From an uncultured Chitinophaga sp. (GTDB taxonomy: Bacteria; Bacteroidota; Bacteroidia; Cytophagales; Cyclobacteriaceae): 64,000 nucleotides of DNA. Positions 1-9,869 of this stretch are shown piece by piece. The notes beneath the pieces were generated by a model. It was given only the letters and a program-made list of their open reading frames with translations. It made no database searches and was not told the DNA's origin. The position numbers were made by a program, and so were the translations under genes. Where the stretch lies: NCBI GenBank assembly GCA_902168205.1, contig CABHOK010000006.1, positions 62,001-126,000 of the forward strand. The letters are read 5' to 3'. The stretch's first letter is position 1; each line of letters begins with the position of its first letter.

Positions 1-1
1 T

Positions 2-379
2 ATTTTGTTTGTAGAGGATTTTATAGGGCCTACCGCGGTATATGAAGATCAGGCGTTTCTCGCACAGCTATATCTTCATGAAACTATATTTGTATCGTCT
101 GGTTGCAACAACCTGTACCGGCAGCGGCAGGACTCGCAGGTCTTCAACGTGCACCAGGATGGACGGTACCACCGCGTGAGACAATATTATCTCGAGTGGT
201 TCGCCCAATACCTGAATAATCATTCGATCCATAATAACGAAGTCAATGCCTTGCTTCAAAAAGCGCTCCTTCCCTATCATCATCCGCTGCGATTTCGTGT
301 GTTTCATGATATACCTTCCCGCATCGTTCGTAAAATAAAAAGGATTGCCCGCAAATTACTTAACCGCGTAGCAGCATGA
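2..379 (+). CDS. Glycosyltransferase family 2, C-terminal part (start lies outside window)
   Basis: The reading frame is open to the left edge, so only the last 125 residues are present. They contain an EDQAFLAQLYL segment, the ED-type acceptor/base motif found late in GT-A fold family 2 transferases, followed by a basic, helical C-terminus. Family members transfer sugars from nucleotide-sugar donors to polysaccharide or glycolipid acceptors at the inner membrane. Its TGA overlaps the ATG of the next GT2 gene (ATGA), which indicates translational coupling. The donor and acceptor sugars cannot be told. Confidence 0.75.
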   Translation: MLFVEDFIGPTAVYEDQAFLAQLYLHETIFVSSGCNNLYRQRQDSQVFNVHQDGRYHRVRQYYLEWFAQYLNNHSIHNNEVNALLQKALLPYHHPLRFRVFHDIPSRIVRKIKRIARKLLNRVAA

Positions 380-1437
380 GCAATCCTAAACTTACGGTGC
401 TGATGCCGGTATATAATGCCGCTTCATATCTACACGAGGCAATCGACAGTATACTGCAGCAAACCTTCCGCGATTTCGAGTTTTTGATCATCGATGACGG
501 GTCAACGGATCAAAGTATAGCAATTGTTCAGTCGTACAAAGATCCGCGCATCCGGTTCGTCCGGAATGAAACCAATGCAGGTATAGCTGCAACATTAAAC
601 CGTGGCATCGAACTCGCATCATGTGAATTGATTGCTCGCATGGATGCAGACGACATCAGCTACCCGGATCGCCTGCAAAAACAATATGACTATATGATGC
701 ACGACTCCGCGTGTGCATTACTATCAACATGGTGTCGTGTGGTTACTGCGGCCGGAAAGCACGTTCGTCTGGAGCGATATACCAGTCGTTTTTTCTACTA
801 CAACCTGACTTTTGAATGCTGGATATACCACCCCACGGTAATGTTTCGCAAAGCAGCCGTGAAAGAGGTTGGTATGTATAGTATGCCTTACTCGGAAGAT
901 TACGATCTGTTCTGGAAGCTGGCGCAAAAATTCCGGATTGCGAACCTGGGCGAAATCCTGCTGGACTATCGCCTCTCGCCAACCAGTCTCAATACCGTGC
1001 TTCGCAAAAAGGAATATGATGTTGCCAACCGCAAAAATGTACTGCGCAATTTACGACACTATATGGGGAACGATTTTGCGATTCCGGAAGAATACCTCGA
1101 ATGCCTTCGCCACCATACTGTGCCCATAGCAAAACTAAATGATATACCGAAAATTGTTGATTGCCTTGTTATACTGGAACAGATCACGGAACAGATCAGC
1201 AAAACTCCGAATGTAAACCGCAACGAAAATGATATTGCGGAAGCTGCGTGGTTTAAACGCGACTTCATTGTTTACCAGCTTTTTCAGGAATTACCCTGGC
1301 CCAACAATTTATGGCTCCTGGTGAAAACAAGGAAATTAAATCATATCACAAGAAAAACGAGTTACGCACTGCGGTGGCGAATAAAAAAAATCAAACACTA
1401 TTTTTCATTTTCAAATAATAAAGTAATTTTAATATAG
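376..1437 (+). CDS. Glycosyltransferase family 2
   Basis: 353 aa. The N-terminus has the GT2 signature: VLMPVYNA at 8-15, DDGSTD at 40-45, the DxD-type nucleotide-sugar/metal site DADD at 90-93 and the ED motif SEDYDLFWKL near 173-182. The C-terminal 100 residues are basic and helical without a clear membrane segment, so the enzyme is probably peripheral on the inner membrane. ATG 376 overlaps the preceding stop; the next GT2 starts 20 nt downstream. Context indicates assembly of a surface polysaccharide. Substrate unknown. Confidence 0.85.
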   Translation: MSNPKLTVLMPVYNAASYLHEAIDSILQQTFRDFEFLIIDDGSTDQSIAIVQSYKDPRIRFVRNETNAGIAATLNRGIELASCELIARMDADDISYPDRLQKQYDYMMHDSACALLSTWCRVVTAAGKHVRLERYTSRFFYYNLTFECWIYHPTVMFRKAAVKEVGMYSMPYSEDYDLFWKLAQKFRIANLGEILLDYRLSPTSLNTVLRKKEYDVANRKNVLRNLRHYMGNDFAIPEEYLECLRHHTVPIAKLNDIPKIVDCLVILEQITEQISKTPNVNRNENDIAEAAWFKRDFIVYQLFQELPWPNNLWLLVKTRKLNHITRKTSYALRWRIKKIKHYFSFSNNKVILI

Positions 1438-1457
1438 CAGCTAACATACAGTATAGA

Positions 1458-2459
1458 TTGAGTATAAATAGCCGTTACGCAGATGTAAACCGAACTCCCC
1501 ACTCTCCCCCTCACATCAGCCCTGTTACAATAACAGACAGACCCACGTGGTCTGTTATGATACCGGTCTATAATGCCGGCAGCTTTCTGAAAGAAACATT
1601 GGAATCGGTATTAACCCAGGCTGAAGCCGAAAGCAATATGCAGATTGAAGTTGTAGACGACTGCAGCACAGATATAGATGTACAATCGCTCGTTGCGCAA
1701 ATTGCCTCGGGGCGTATATCCTATTTCCGTCAATCGCACAACGTAGGCAGTCTGCGCAATTTTGAGACTTGCATAAACCGCGCCACCGGGAGATATATAC
1801 ACTTATTGCACAGCGATGATGTGGTACACCCCGGCTTTTATAAAAAGCTTGGCTATCTCTTTGCGCAATACCCGGCTGCTGCGGCTGCGTTCTGTCATTA
1901 TCAGTATATAGATGAGCACGGTAATATAGTTTTGACACCGGAGCGGGAAGCCACCGAAGAAGGCATATTGAAAAACTGGCTGCTGCGATTAGCCGAACGG
2001 CAGCGCGTACAATATGTAGCCATTGCCGTGAAGCGTGAAGTATATGAAGAGCTGGGAGCATTTTATGGCGTGCATTATGGTGAAGACTGGGAAATGTGGG
2101 CACGCATTGCTGCTAAATATCCATTCGCCTACACACCGGCTATATATGCATCGTATCGAAGACACTATAATTCTATATCAGGACAGTCGTTTACAACCGC
2201 GCAAAATCTGAAAGACCTGCAATTTGTAATGAACCAGATCAGTCATTACCTGCCGGCCAACGAACAGCAACGGACATTGCAAAAGGCGAAGAAGTTTTAT
2301 GCATACTATGCTTTTCGCACAGCTGGTTCGCTCTGGAAACGGTTCAAAGACCGCAGGGGCGCGATGGCACAAATGCGTGAAGCGTGGCGTATGCACCAGG
2401 ATATACCGATCGCCTGGATGACGTTAAAAATGATTGGAAAAATAATTTTCAACCGATGA
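1458..2459 (+). CDS. Glycosyltransferase family 2 (TTG start likely)
   Basis: 333 aa from a TTG codon. The GT2 core begins near residue 31 (WSVMIPVYNAGSF), with VVDDCSTD at 65-72, HSDD as the DxD-type motif at 118-121 and GEDWEMW as the late ED motif. No in-frame ATG precedes the core; the first, at 1557, would cut the first beta strand, so TTG 1458 is preferred. The 30 residues before the core are polar and could be partly untranslated. The stop overlaps the next GT2 start (ATGA). Part of the same transferase cluster. Confidence 0.8.
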   Translation: MSINSRYADVNRTPHSPPHISPVTITDRPTWSVMIPVYNAGSFLKETLESVLTQAEAESNMQIEVVDDCSTDIDVQSLVAQIASGRISYFRQSHNVGSLRNFETCINRATGRYIHLLHSDDVVHPGFYKKLGYLFAQYPAAAAAFCHYQYIDEHGNIVLTPEREATEEGILKNWLLRLAERQRVQYVAIAVKREVYEELGAFYGVHYGEDWEMWARIAAKYPFAYTPAIYASYRRHYNSISGQSFTTAQNLKDLQFVMNQISHYLPANEQQRTLQKAKKFYAYYAFRTAGSLWKRFKDRRGAMAQMREAWRMHQDIPIAWMTLKMIGKIIFNR

Positions 2460-3523
2460 GTAAACCAGGCGTATCAGTTGTTATTTGTACTTACAATGGA
2501 GCCGACAGATTGCCGGAAACCATTCGCTATATAGCAGGCCAACAGGTTCCGGAATCTATACCCTGGGAGTTCATTATCATCGACAATGCATCGTCTGACA
2601 ATACAACGGCCGTTGCCCAATCTGAATGGAGTAAATATACATGTACACAACCCTTCAGCATTATACCGGAACCACAACCCGGTTTAAGCTATGCACGGGC
2701 ACGTGGGTTTGCCAGTGCGCAGTACGACTATATTTTAATGTGTGATGATGACAACTGGCTGGATCCACATTATATAGCAGCCGTATACGAGATCATGAAT
2801 GCGCATCCCAATATAGGAGCGCTTGGAGGAAACGGATCGCTCATTTTTGAAGAAGACCCTCCGGCCTGGGTTCGATCTTTCTCTGTATATGCTGCGGGAC
2901 GTCAGGGAGCTAAAAGCGGACCGGTAAGACGTTGCACGGTATATGGCGCAGGTTGTGTTATCCGAAAACCGGCTTATGATATGCTTCTTCAATCCGGACA
3001 TCGAAGTTTGCTGACGGATCGTCTCGGAAAAGAGTTGAGTTCGGGAGGCGATTACGAATTGTGCCTGGCACTGGCCATCGCAGGGTTCACCATCTGGTAT
3101 GACGAACGACTTACTTTCAGTCATTTTATTACGCGCGATCGCATTACTGTAGAATATTATAGAAAGTATCTGAAGGAAAGTGCCCAGTGCCTGGAGGTGT
3201 TGCATCCCTATAAAGTTATCTGCGACTGGAAATATCAGAACGTAAAAATATTTCGCTATCGCATGATGAAGTCGTTGCTATACCTGCTGCGAATCTATAT
3301 CAAATTTTTGTTGGTCATTCCGTTTTTGAAAAAGGAAAGTTCGCGGTATACGTTGGTGTCGTTGCAGGCCTACTCAACCCGGGTAATGATCTCTGTATAT
3401 ATCCGGAACTGGAACAAGATCATCACCAACTATGAACACGGCAAAGAGCTTCAGCAAAAATTTACCAGATCGCAACGCATGGCAGCCGTACAACCTAACA
3501 GCGCTTCACTCTTCCCGCTGTAA
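2456..3523 (+). CDS. Glycosyltransferase family 2
   Basis: 355 aa when started at ATG 2456, which overlaps the preceding TGA. The frame continues upstream to a GTG at 2384, but that would overlap the previous gene by 76 nt. Motifs: VSVVICTYNGADRL at the start, IIDNASSDNT, a CDDDNWLDP metal/nucleotide site and GGDYELCLAL as the acceptor-side motif. This resembles the bacterial GT2 subgroup with a DDD motif. It is the last gene of the cluster, ending 7 nt before the convergent repeat protein, with no obvious terminator hairpin between them. Confidence 0.85.
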   Translation: MSKPGVSVVICTYNGADRLPETIRYIAGQQVPESIPWEFIIIDNASSDNTTAVAQSEWSKYTCTQPFSIIPEPQPGLSYARARGFASAQYDYILMCDDDNWLDPHYIAAVYEIMNAHPNIGALGGNGSLIFEEDPPAWVRSFSVYAAGRQGAKSGPVRRCTVYGAGCVIRKPAYDMLLQSGHRSLLTDRLGKELSSGGDYELCLALAIAGFTIWYDERLTFSHFITRDRITVEYYRKYLKESAQCLEVLHPYKVICDWKYQNVKIFRYRMMKSLLYLLRIYIKFLLVIPFLKKESSRYTLVSLQAYSTRVMISVYIRNWNKIITNYEHGKELQQKFTRSQRMAAVQPNSASLFPL

Positions 3524-3530
3524 AGGCTTA

Positions 3531-6395
3531 TTACTTCTTAACAAAGCGTGCGCGGTAAACACCTCGTTCAGTCTTCACCAGCAATACATAAACCCCAGCC
3601 GGTAACCTTCCAGTATTCAATGTTACTTGTGGCCCTGATGGTATAAATGATTCTGCCGCGCGTCCATGCCCATCGATGACGGCAATGGAAACGATTCGTT
3701 CATGATTCTTTACGGAAAAAGACAACAGCCCTGCCGTGGGATTCGGATATACGTGAAGTGCACCTGCCTCCTGTTCGTCCTCAATACCCGTAATAGTTAT
3801 ATCAGCTTTCCATAATTCGTAGTCACTATCCCATTGGTCTGCTGGAAAGTATATCACATTGTCAAGTACAAATGCATCGGAAGATATGTAGGCGCCATCG
3901 GCATAGAATACCGTACCGCTCTCCGTGCCGTCACTCTTCCACAACTCACAAAAACCGGTTTGGTTCTGAATGAAGAAGTATATATCGTCTTCCAACAATA
4001 GTATTTCGCGCGTATAGTAGTAACCGCTGCCTACCGGTATATTTTGCACAATCTTTGTTCCGGCCCCGGTTCCATCGCTGGTCCAAAGGGCGAATGCCCC
4101 CTGGTAATCGCTTACTGTAAAATAAAACTCGTCATCCTTCACAACGGCTTTCGATATGGCGAGCAACTCATCCGTATCAGCCAGTGTTTTTACTTCTGTG
4201 GTGCCGGCTTCCGTACCATCGGTATGCCAGAGTTTATATTCCAGGTCATTGTTCGTCCTGAAGTATAGTTGATTTTTAAAAGCAAACATGCCGTCAATAA
4301 AACTTGGCCAGATTCCGGGTGTAATATCTTTTACGAGTGTTGTTCCTGCTACCGTGCCATCGGTCTTCCACAGCTCCTGACCATTACCCGCAGACTCCGC
4401 CAGAAAGTATACCAGGTTACCTGCGCCTACAAATGAATTTATATAGCTGTTACCGGCACCGGGCTGTATATCTTTTAAAAGTAATGTACCTGCTTCGGTA
4501 CCATCGCTTACCCATAACTCTCCGCCTTCATTTTTAGAATGGGCGATCATATAGATCTTGCCATTGTTAACTACCGGCATGTTGATGTAGTAATCGCCAT
4601 ACGTATCGCCCAGTGTAGCAACCTTCACTGTACTGGTAGATGTGCCGTTAGTCTTCCAGAGCTCGCGGGTATCATTCCCGCCCAGCGTTGTAAAAAACAA
4701 TGTACCGTTAAGGATCACAAACTCTCCCGGAAAATTAGTGCCTGCTCCTGCCACCATATCTTTCACCAGGATTGTGCCGGCAGCAGTTCCGTCACTTTTC
4801 CAAAGCTCGTATCCATTCGCGGCTGTCTTTGCAAAGAAGTATATAGCGTTATCAAAAACATTAATATAAATTGGCGCACTGCCTGTTGCACCCGGTTCGA
4901 TGTCTTTTACCAGTTGGGTTCCTTCCGAGGTGCCATCGCTTCGCCACAGCTCATCACCATGGTCTGCATCAGTCGCAGCAAAATATAGCACACCATTCAG
5001 CGATACAAAACCGCCCGGACTTGAAGCAAATGTTTTGCTCGGGGTAAGATCTTTTACCATTCGGGTGCCGCTCTCTGTTCCATCGCTCCGCCACAACTCC
5101 CAACCGGTCTCTGCCGTATATCCATTGAAGTATGCTATATTTCCGAGTACAACGAGTTCGTTAGCCGCACCTGATTCCTCTCCGGGTGCTATATCTTTTA
5201 CCATAACCGTACCGGCAGCTGTGCCATCGGTACGCCACAATTCATAGCCGTGTGTTCCATCATCAACGATAAATAACAATGCGTTATCTGTAGCAACAAA
5301 ATCCTTAAATGTTATTCCGTTATCGGGCGCTACGAATTTTACAAGACTTGTTCCGGCAGCAGTGCCATCGCTCTTCCATAACGCACCGTCTATCAAAAGC
5401 ACAAGCTGGTCCCCGAACGCATATATATTACTGATATATTGTGAATCCCATTCTTTTACTAAAGTTGTCCCGGCAGCAGTGCCATCACTTCTCCACAGTC
5501 CTTCGCTTGTTAAGTTGGTTGTAGCCTTAAAATATAGTATACCATTCAGCATCGTCAGTTGCCGGGGATAGCTCGCGTCTGCACCAGGCCATATATCCTT
5601 CACGAGCACTGTACCATTCTCTGTACCATCACTTTTCCACAACTCCATTCCGCTCCCGGGAACGGTCGGTGTAAAGTATAGTATATCGCCTGCTGCCGTG
5701 AGAGCTTCCGGCAAACTGGTTTCATCTCCCGGAGCTATATCCTTCACCAGTACCGTACCATTTTCAGTTCCGTCACTTTTCCAAAGCTCATCACCAGCTT
5801 GTTCAGTCTCCGCGCGAAAGTATAGCGTACCATTTACATTCATTAAACCCGAAGGTCCGCTGGATTCAGCGCCCGGTATAATGTCTTTCACCATTACAGT
5901 TCCGGCTTCTGTCCCATCGGTCTTCCAGAGTTCTATACCATGCTCATGGGTAGTAGCGCTAAAGTATAGGGTTCCATTTACATTGACGAAAGAGGCAGGA
6001 TAGCCTGAATCAAAACCAGGTATAATGTCTTTCACCAGCACTGTTCCAGCTTCTGTCCCATCGGTCTTCCATAGCTCGACACCTTCATCTTGAGTGCGTC
6101 CTGTAAAATATACCGTATTGCCAACCGCGACAAAATAGTCGGTAGTACTCCAGTTCATTACCTCAACTTTGTAAATAACGTGTGTACCGTCTTCAGTGCC
6201 ATCGCTTACGCCCAGGCCGTTGTTGTACTCACTCGTGCGCGCGTAGAAATATACTTTTCCTCCGGCACTAGTCTTATAGAATATATAGGATGAGATAGCA
6301 GGATCTTCCTGGTCATTAATGTCTTTCACACGCGATATCTGTGCGGCAAGATTACCGGCCAACAGCAGCAATGCAGCTACAAGGAGATTTTTCAT
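3531..6395 (-). CDS. Secreted ELWxxDGT-repeat protein with type IX sorting domain
   Basis: 954 aa from ATG 6395; a longer frame reaches 6539, but MKNLLVAALLLLAGNLAAQ at 6395 is a clear signal peptide. The body is about 17 repeats of roughly 50 residues around ELWK(S/T)DGTxxGTxLVKDI, with spacer text YF.A.....G. The last copy (ELWKADIT) is degenerate. The repeats match the ELWxxDGT family and probably fold as a beta-propeller or solenoid. The final 75 residues (VYPNPTAG... AGVYVLLVKTERG) are a Por-secretion-type C-terminal sorting domain, so the protein should cross the outer membrane by the type IX system. Ligand unknown; adhesion or surface display is plausible. Confidence 0.85.
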   Translation of the reverse strand: MKNLLVAALLLLAGNLAAQISRVKDINDQEDPAISSYIFYKTSAGGKVYFYARTSEYNNGLGVSDGTEDGTHVIYKVEVMNWSTTDYFVAVGNTVYFTGRTQDEGVELWKTDGTEAGTVLVKDIIPGFDSGYPASFVNVNGTLYFSATTHEHGIELWKTDGTEAGTVMVKDIIPGAESSGPSGLMNVNGTLYFRAETEQAGDELWKSDGTENGTVLVKDIAPGDETSLPEALTAAGDILYFTPTVPGSGMELWKSDGTENGTVLVKDIWPGADASYPRQLTMLNGILYFKATTNLTSEGLWRSDGTAAGTTLVKEWDSQYISNIYAFGDQLVLLIDGALWKSDGTAAGTSLVKFVAPDNGITFKDFVATDNALLFIVDDGTHGYELWRTDGTAAGTVMVKDIAPGEESGAANELVVLGNIAYFNGYTAETGWELWRSDGTESGTRMVKDLTPSKTFASSPGGFVSLNGVLYFAATDADHGDELWRSDGTSEGTQLVKDIEPGATGSAPIYINVFDNAIYFFAKTAANGYELWKSDGTAAGTILVKDMVAGAGTNFPGEFVILNGTLFFTTLGGNDTRELWKTNGTSTSTVKVATLGDTYGDYYINMPVVNNGKIYMIAHSKNEGGELWVSDGTEAGTLLLKDIQPGAGNSYINSFVGAGNLVYFLAESAGNGQELWKTDGTVAGTTLVKDITPGIWPSFIDGMFAFKNQLYFRTNNDLEYKLWHTDGTEAGTTEVKTLADTDELLAISKAVVKDDEFYFTVSDYQGAFALWTSDGTGAGTKIVQNIPVGSGYYYTREILLLEDDIYFFIQNQTGFCELWKSDGTESGTVFYADGAYISSDAFVLDNVIYFPADQWDSDYELWKADITITGIEDEQEAGALHVYPNPTAGLLSFSVKNHERIVSIAVIDGHGRAAESFIPSGPQVTLNTGRLPAGVYVLLVKTERGVYRARFVKK

Positions 6396-6722
6396 GGGTG
6401 GAGTTTGGGGGTGGAAAATTAATTTACCAATGGCAACTAAACTTTCGGATTTAAAGATAGGCAAATTGGAAAGTGTACCCAAACGAAGATTTCTCCAATA
6501 AAGCTCGAGCTGAAACCGGTAGCCATGGCGTTGTTGCACGAGCGCGTGGTTATTGTTCCGAAATGCCGTTACCAGACATGGCGCATTTTACCATGAAGAT
6601 TGCCGGACTTCCACCCGCACGGTTTCTGAAAATGACTGTAGGTTTGTATCGTAAACGAACGGAAGAACCGAATCGATGTGCTTCGATTCAGGAACTATAT
6701 ATCAACCTTAAAAACAAAAGCC
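6396..6722. other. Divergent intergenic region, 327 bp
   Basis: It separates the minus-strand secreted repeat protein from the plus-strand DinB-like gene. An imperfect -7 box TATCTTTA on the minus strand near 6456 could serve the repeat-protein gene. Short open frames here have no recognisable protein character, and I see no RNA gene or long repeat. Confidence 0.4.
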
Positions 6723-7235
6723 ATGAAACCCAAAATACAGGAAGAACTTGAAGCTGTTACAACAGAGCTCCTGCTGCTGATCGCCTCATTTGACCAGGAA
6801 CAGATCAATCTTATTCCTTTTGAAAACAGCTGGACGGCTGCGCAGGTAGCCGATCACCTTTGTAAATCCGATGCTTCGATTATCGCAACCATCTGCCAGG
6901 ATGGAACATTCACAGCGCGGATACCAGACGAGAAGACTCCGGAACTGAAAGGTATATTTCTGAACTTTGAAGTAAAATTCAAATCGCCAGACATCATTAT
7001 ACCTGACAACAAGGTCTTCCATAAAGAAGAACTCATCGTCAGGCTAAAAGAAACGCGATCTAAACTGTTTACTGCCGCGACTACACTAAACCTCAACGAA
7101 GTTGTCGCGCATGACATACTGGGAGACATGACCCGGTTGGAGATCCTGTCATTTGTACTATACCATACGCAGCGACACATTCACCAGTTAAAGCGCATCC
7201 GCGAGAAGATCATACCGCTACAGCAGTCGGTATAA
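6723..7235 (+). CDS. DinB-family (DinB_2-like) putative metal-dependent protein
   Basis: 170 aa from ATG 6723 (the frame extends upstream to 6678, but MKPKIQEELE matches the usual start). The family forms a four-helix bundle with a three-histidine metal site; visible candidates are VADHL near residue 41 and YHTQRHIHQ near residue 150. Relatives include thiol-transferases and many uncharacterised damage-inducible proteins. The first helix and the SWTAAQVADHLCKSD segment are typical. The stop is 9 nt from the convergent permease gene. Biochemical role not predictable. Confidence 0.75.
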   Translation: MKPKIQEELEAVTTELLLLIASFDQEQINLIPFENSWTAAQVADHLCKSDASIIATICQDGTFTARIPDEKTPELKGIFLNFEVKFKSPDIIIPDNKVFHKEELIVRLKETRSKLFTAATTLNLNEVVAHDILGDMTRLEILSFVLYHTQRHIHQLKRIREKIIPLQQSV

Positions 7236-7244
7236 TAGTCAGCG

Positions 7245-9869
7245 TTACTCGTTCTTCAACACTTCCGCTGGATTCGTTCGTGCTGCGCGTAATGTTTGTG
7301 AGCCTATCATTACCAGGGCCAGCAACATCACGATGAAGAATCCCAATATCAGTTCACTGACGCGCATCGGTGGATGGTACATAAACTTCACAAGCACAAC
7401 TTTATCGAAGAAGAAATAAGTAGCTGGCAACGCAATGCAGGCGGCTATCACAAGTAACGCGATAAATCCTTTGCTGAGCATATATACCAGTTTCGTTTCG
7501 CTTGCGCCCAGCACCTTGCGTATACTAACTTCTTTCAGGCGTGTCTCGGTAGCAAATACCACCATGCCCAACAATCCCATAGACGCGATACATACCGCGA
7601 GGAACGCCAGGAATCCGAATACTTTTACCATTACTGAGAATTGGTTATAAGCTTCCTGAATCTGATCGCTATAGAACTTTGCTTCCATCGGATGCACTTT
7701 ATCCAGCTTCTGCCATATCGCGTTTATCCTGGCAAATGTGGCGGGCCAGTCTTCCGTCTTTACACGCAAATTGATGTTACCATAATACTGAATGGATGCA
7801 TACCGCATGATCAATGGCTCAATCGTACTTTCCAATGTTCCGTAGTTGAAATCTTTCACCACGCCTACAATGGTAAGTCTCATGGTGTCCACCAGTAACT
7901 CTTCACCCAACGCCTTTAGCGGATCGCGTTTCGCTATATCAAAACGCTTCAGCAATTGCTCGTTTACAACTACTTCCGATTCTTCAGCACCTTCTGCTAT
8001 AGCATGCAAATTTCGTCCGGCGAGAAATTTATGCTGATGCAGTGGCAGGTAATTTTCGTCAATCAGGTTCAGCCACACTCCGGAAGAATCATTTTTATAC
8101 TTCACCTGCATGCCATGTATATTTCCAAGACTCGTTACCATCAACGATCGGGAAATATCGGTTACTTCCGGTAACTCTTTCAACTCTTTTACCAGCAGAT
8201 CGCCTTTTACACCGCCAGCCAGTTTAATGTTCACTATATTTTCCGTAGAGAATCCCAGATCATACGAGATCAATCCCTTATACTGATTGTAACCAATGAT
8301 AGTGGTCGTTATAAAGATCAGCGAGAAAGTATATTGAACCACGATCAGGGCCTTACGAATGTTTACGTGCCTGAAGACCTGCAGTGATGATATATCTTTC
8401 AATACCTTTATAATATTTATCCTGGCGAAGAAGAATGCAGGCGGTAAACCGGCCAGTAGCCCTACCGTTATAGCCAGTAGCATAAACTGGAGGACCAGTC
8501 GTGGAGAAAGTTCGAGCGACAACATGGTTTGCAGCTTCGGTTCCATCGAAAGGAAACTGGATCGCAATAGCATAAACACTCCGGAAGACAACAGTAATGC
8601 CAGCAATGCTATGATCACGGCTTCCACTATAAACTGGCCAAGTACATGCATTTTGCGTGCGCCCATTACTTTACGTATACCCACTTCGCGCGAGCGTCTC
8701 AGCGAACGTGCAATGGAAAGATTGGTATAGTTAAAGCAAGCAGACATGATAATAATCATCGCGAGTCCCCCCAATATCCACAACGCTATACCATTCATGG
8801 CAAGGCCTATCGGGTTGGACAGTCGCGCGTTGAACGGAATCTCTCCCAGAGACTGCAGATTCAAATCGATGCGCTGATCTTCCAATGCCTTGTTCTCTGC
8901 TGTGCTGATCTTATTGATACTCGCCTGTACGGTTTGTGCATCGCCATGCTCCGGCAAGAGTATATAAGTATAATTGGAGTATATATTGCTCCATGACATG
9001 AAGCCGCCATCCATATCCGGCTTGACCAAATCAACGGTAGCGAATGAGACCAGTACATCAAAATGCATGTGCGACAGCCTGGGTATATCTTTCATCACGG
9101 CCGTTACGATATAGTTTATCGTATCGAACTTAACCGATTGGCCAAGCGCATTTTCAGAACCAAATAGCTTTCGTGCTGATGTCTCCGTAAGCACCAGTGA
9201 GTAGGGATCTTTCAGTGCTGTAGCTGGATTACCTTGTATCAATGGAAACGTAAATATGGAAAAGAATGCTTCGTCAGCCCATATACCTGACAACGGCATA
9301 ACGGATTCGCCAACTTTTGCATCGCCTCCAAATCCTCTTCGCATCAGCGTTACTTTTTCTATACCGGTAACGGACTCTTTGATTCGCTTACCCGCGAGCA
9401 CCGAAGATGTGGCCAGGTTCATAGGCGGACCATCCTGACGCTGGTGTGCTGTGATTACCCGATATATCCTGTCTTTGTTTTCGTGGAAGTCGTCATACGA
9501 ACGGAAGTCTGATACAAGCGCGATTACCAGCAATCCAACGGACATGCTAATCGCAAGCCCGATGATGTTGATACCAGAAAAGAGCTTGTTGCGCACAATG
9601 TTGCGCCCAGATGTTTTAATATAGCTACCAAGCATAATCCAATGAATTAAGAGGTTGATGAATTCAGGTTTACGTACAGTATAAATTCGAAAGAACTTAA
9701 TAACATCCAGTATATAGATGAGCCGCGCACGCTTTACGCCTTTGGCTTTTACATTGCGTTCAAAGTATTCGTGCAGGTCACCTTGTAAATCTTCCAATAT
9801 AGCGGGGCGACAATACCAGCAGAGAAGACGTTCTGCCCATTTGGGAGGAGTTGGTTGTGATGCTTTCAT
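7245..9869 (-). CDS. FtsX/MacB-type ABC permease with N-terminal permease-prefix domain
   Basis: 874 aa from ATG 9869, which overlaps the PadR stop (ATGA). Residues 1-90 (PPKWAERLLCWYCRP..LEDLQGDLHEYFE) are a permease-prefix domain seen in PadR-linked permeases. Then come TM1, a MacB-like periplasmic domain, an FtsX unit with REVGIRKVMGA, a second periplasmic domain and a second FtsX unit with KEVSIRKVLGA. That is the 8-TM duplicated layout of Bacteroidetes permeases. No ATPase gene lies nearby, so it must borrow one or act as a mechanotransducer. Likely substrates are peptides, lipids or antimicrobials; this is inference. Confidence 0.85.
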   Translation of the reverse strand: MKASQPTPPKWAERLLCWYCRPAILEDLQGDLHEYFERNVKAKGVKRARLIYILDVIKFFRIYTVRKPEFINLLIHWIMLGSYIKTSGRNIVRNKLFSGINIIGLAISMSVGLLVIALVSDFRSYDDFHENKDRIYRVITAHQRQDGPPMNLATSSVLAGKRIKESVTGIEKVTLMRRGFGGDAKVGESVMPLSGIWADEAFFSIFTFPLIQGNPATALKDPYSLVLTETSARKLFGSENALGQSVKFDTINYIVTAVMKDIPRLSHMHFDVLVSFATVDLVKPDMDGGFMSWSNIYSNYTYILLPEHGDAQTVQASINKISTAENKALEDQRIDLNLQSLGEIPFNARLSNPIGLAMNGIALWILGGLAMIIIMSACFNYTNLSIARSLRRSREVGIRKVMGARKMHVLGQFIVEAVIIALLALLLSSGVFMLLRSSFLSMEPKLQTMLSLELSPRLVLQFMLLAITVGLLAGLPPAFFFARINIIKVLKDISSLQVFRHVNIRKALIVVQYTFSLIFITTTIIGYNQYKGLISYDLGFSTENIVNIKLAGGVKGDLLVKELKELPEVTDISRSLMVTSLGNIHGMQVKYKNDSSGVWLNLIDENYLPLHQHKFLAGRNLHAIAEGAEESEVVVNEQLLKRFDIAKRDPLKALGEELLVDTMRLTIVGVVKDFNYGTLESTIEPLIMRYASIQYYGNINLRVKTEDWPATFARINAIWQKLDKVHPMEAKFYSDQIQEAYNQFSVMVKVFGFLAFLAVCIASMGLLGMVVFATETRLKEVSIRKVLGASETKLVYMLSKGFIALLVIAACIALPATYFFFDKVVLVKFMYHPPMRVSELILGFFIVMLLALVMIGSQTLRAARTNPAEVLKNE

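Noticed and set aside
5362..6003. Plus-strand frames opposite the ELWxxDGT gene
   Set aside because: They mirror the repeat period of the real gene and lack independent features.
6473..6751. 92-codon plus-strand frame before the DinB-like gene
   Set aside because: No family text and overlaps the real start at 6723 in another frame.
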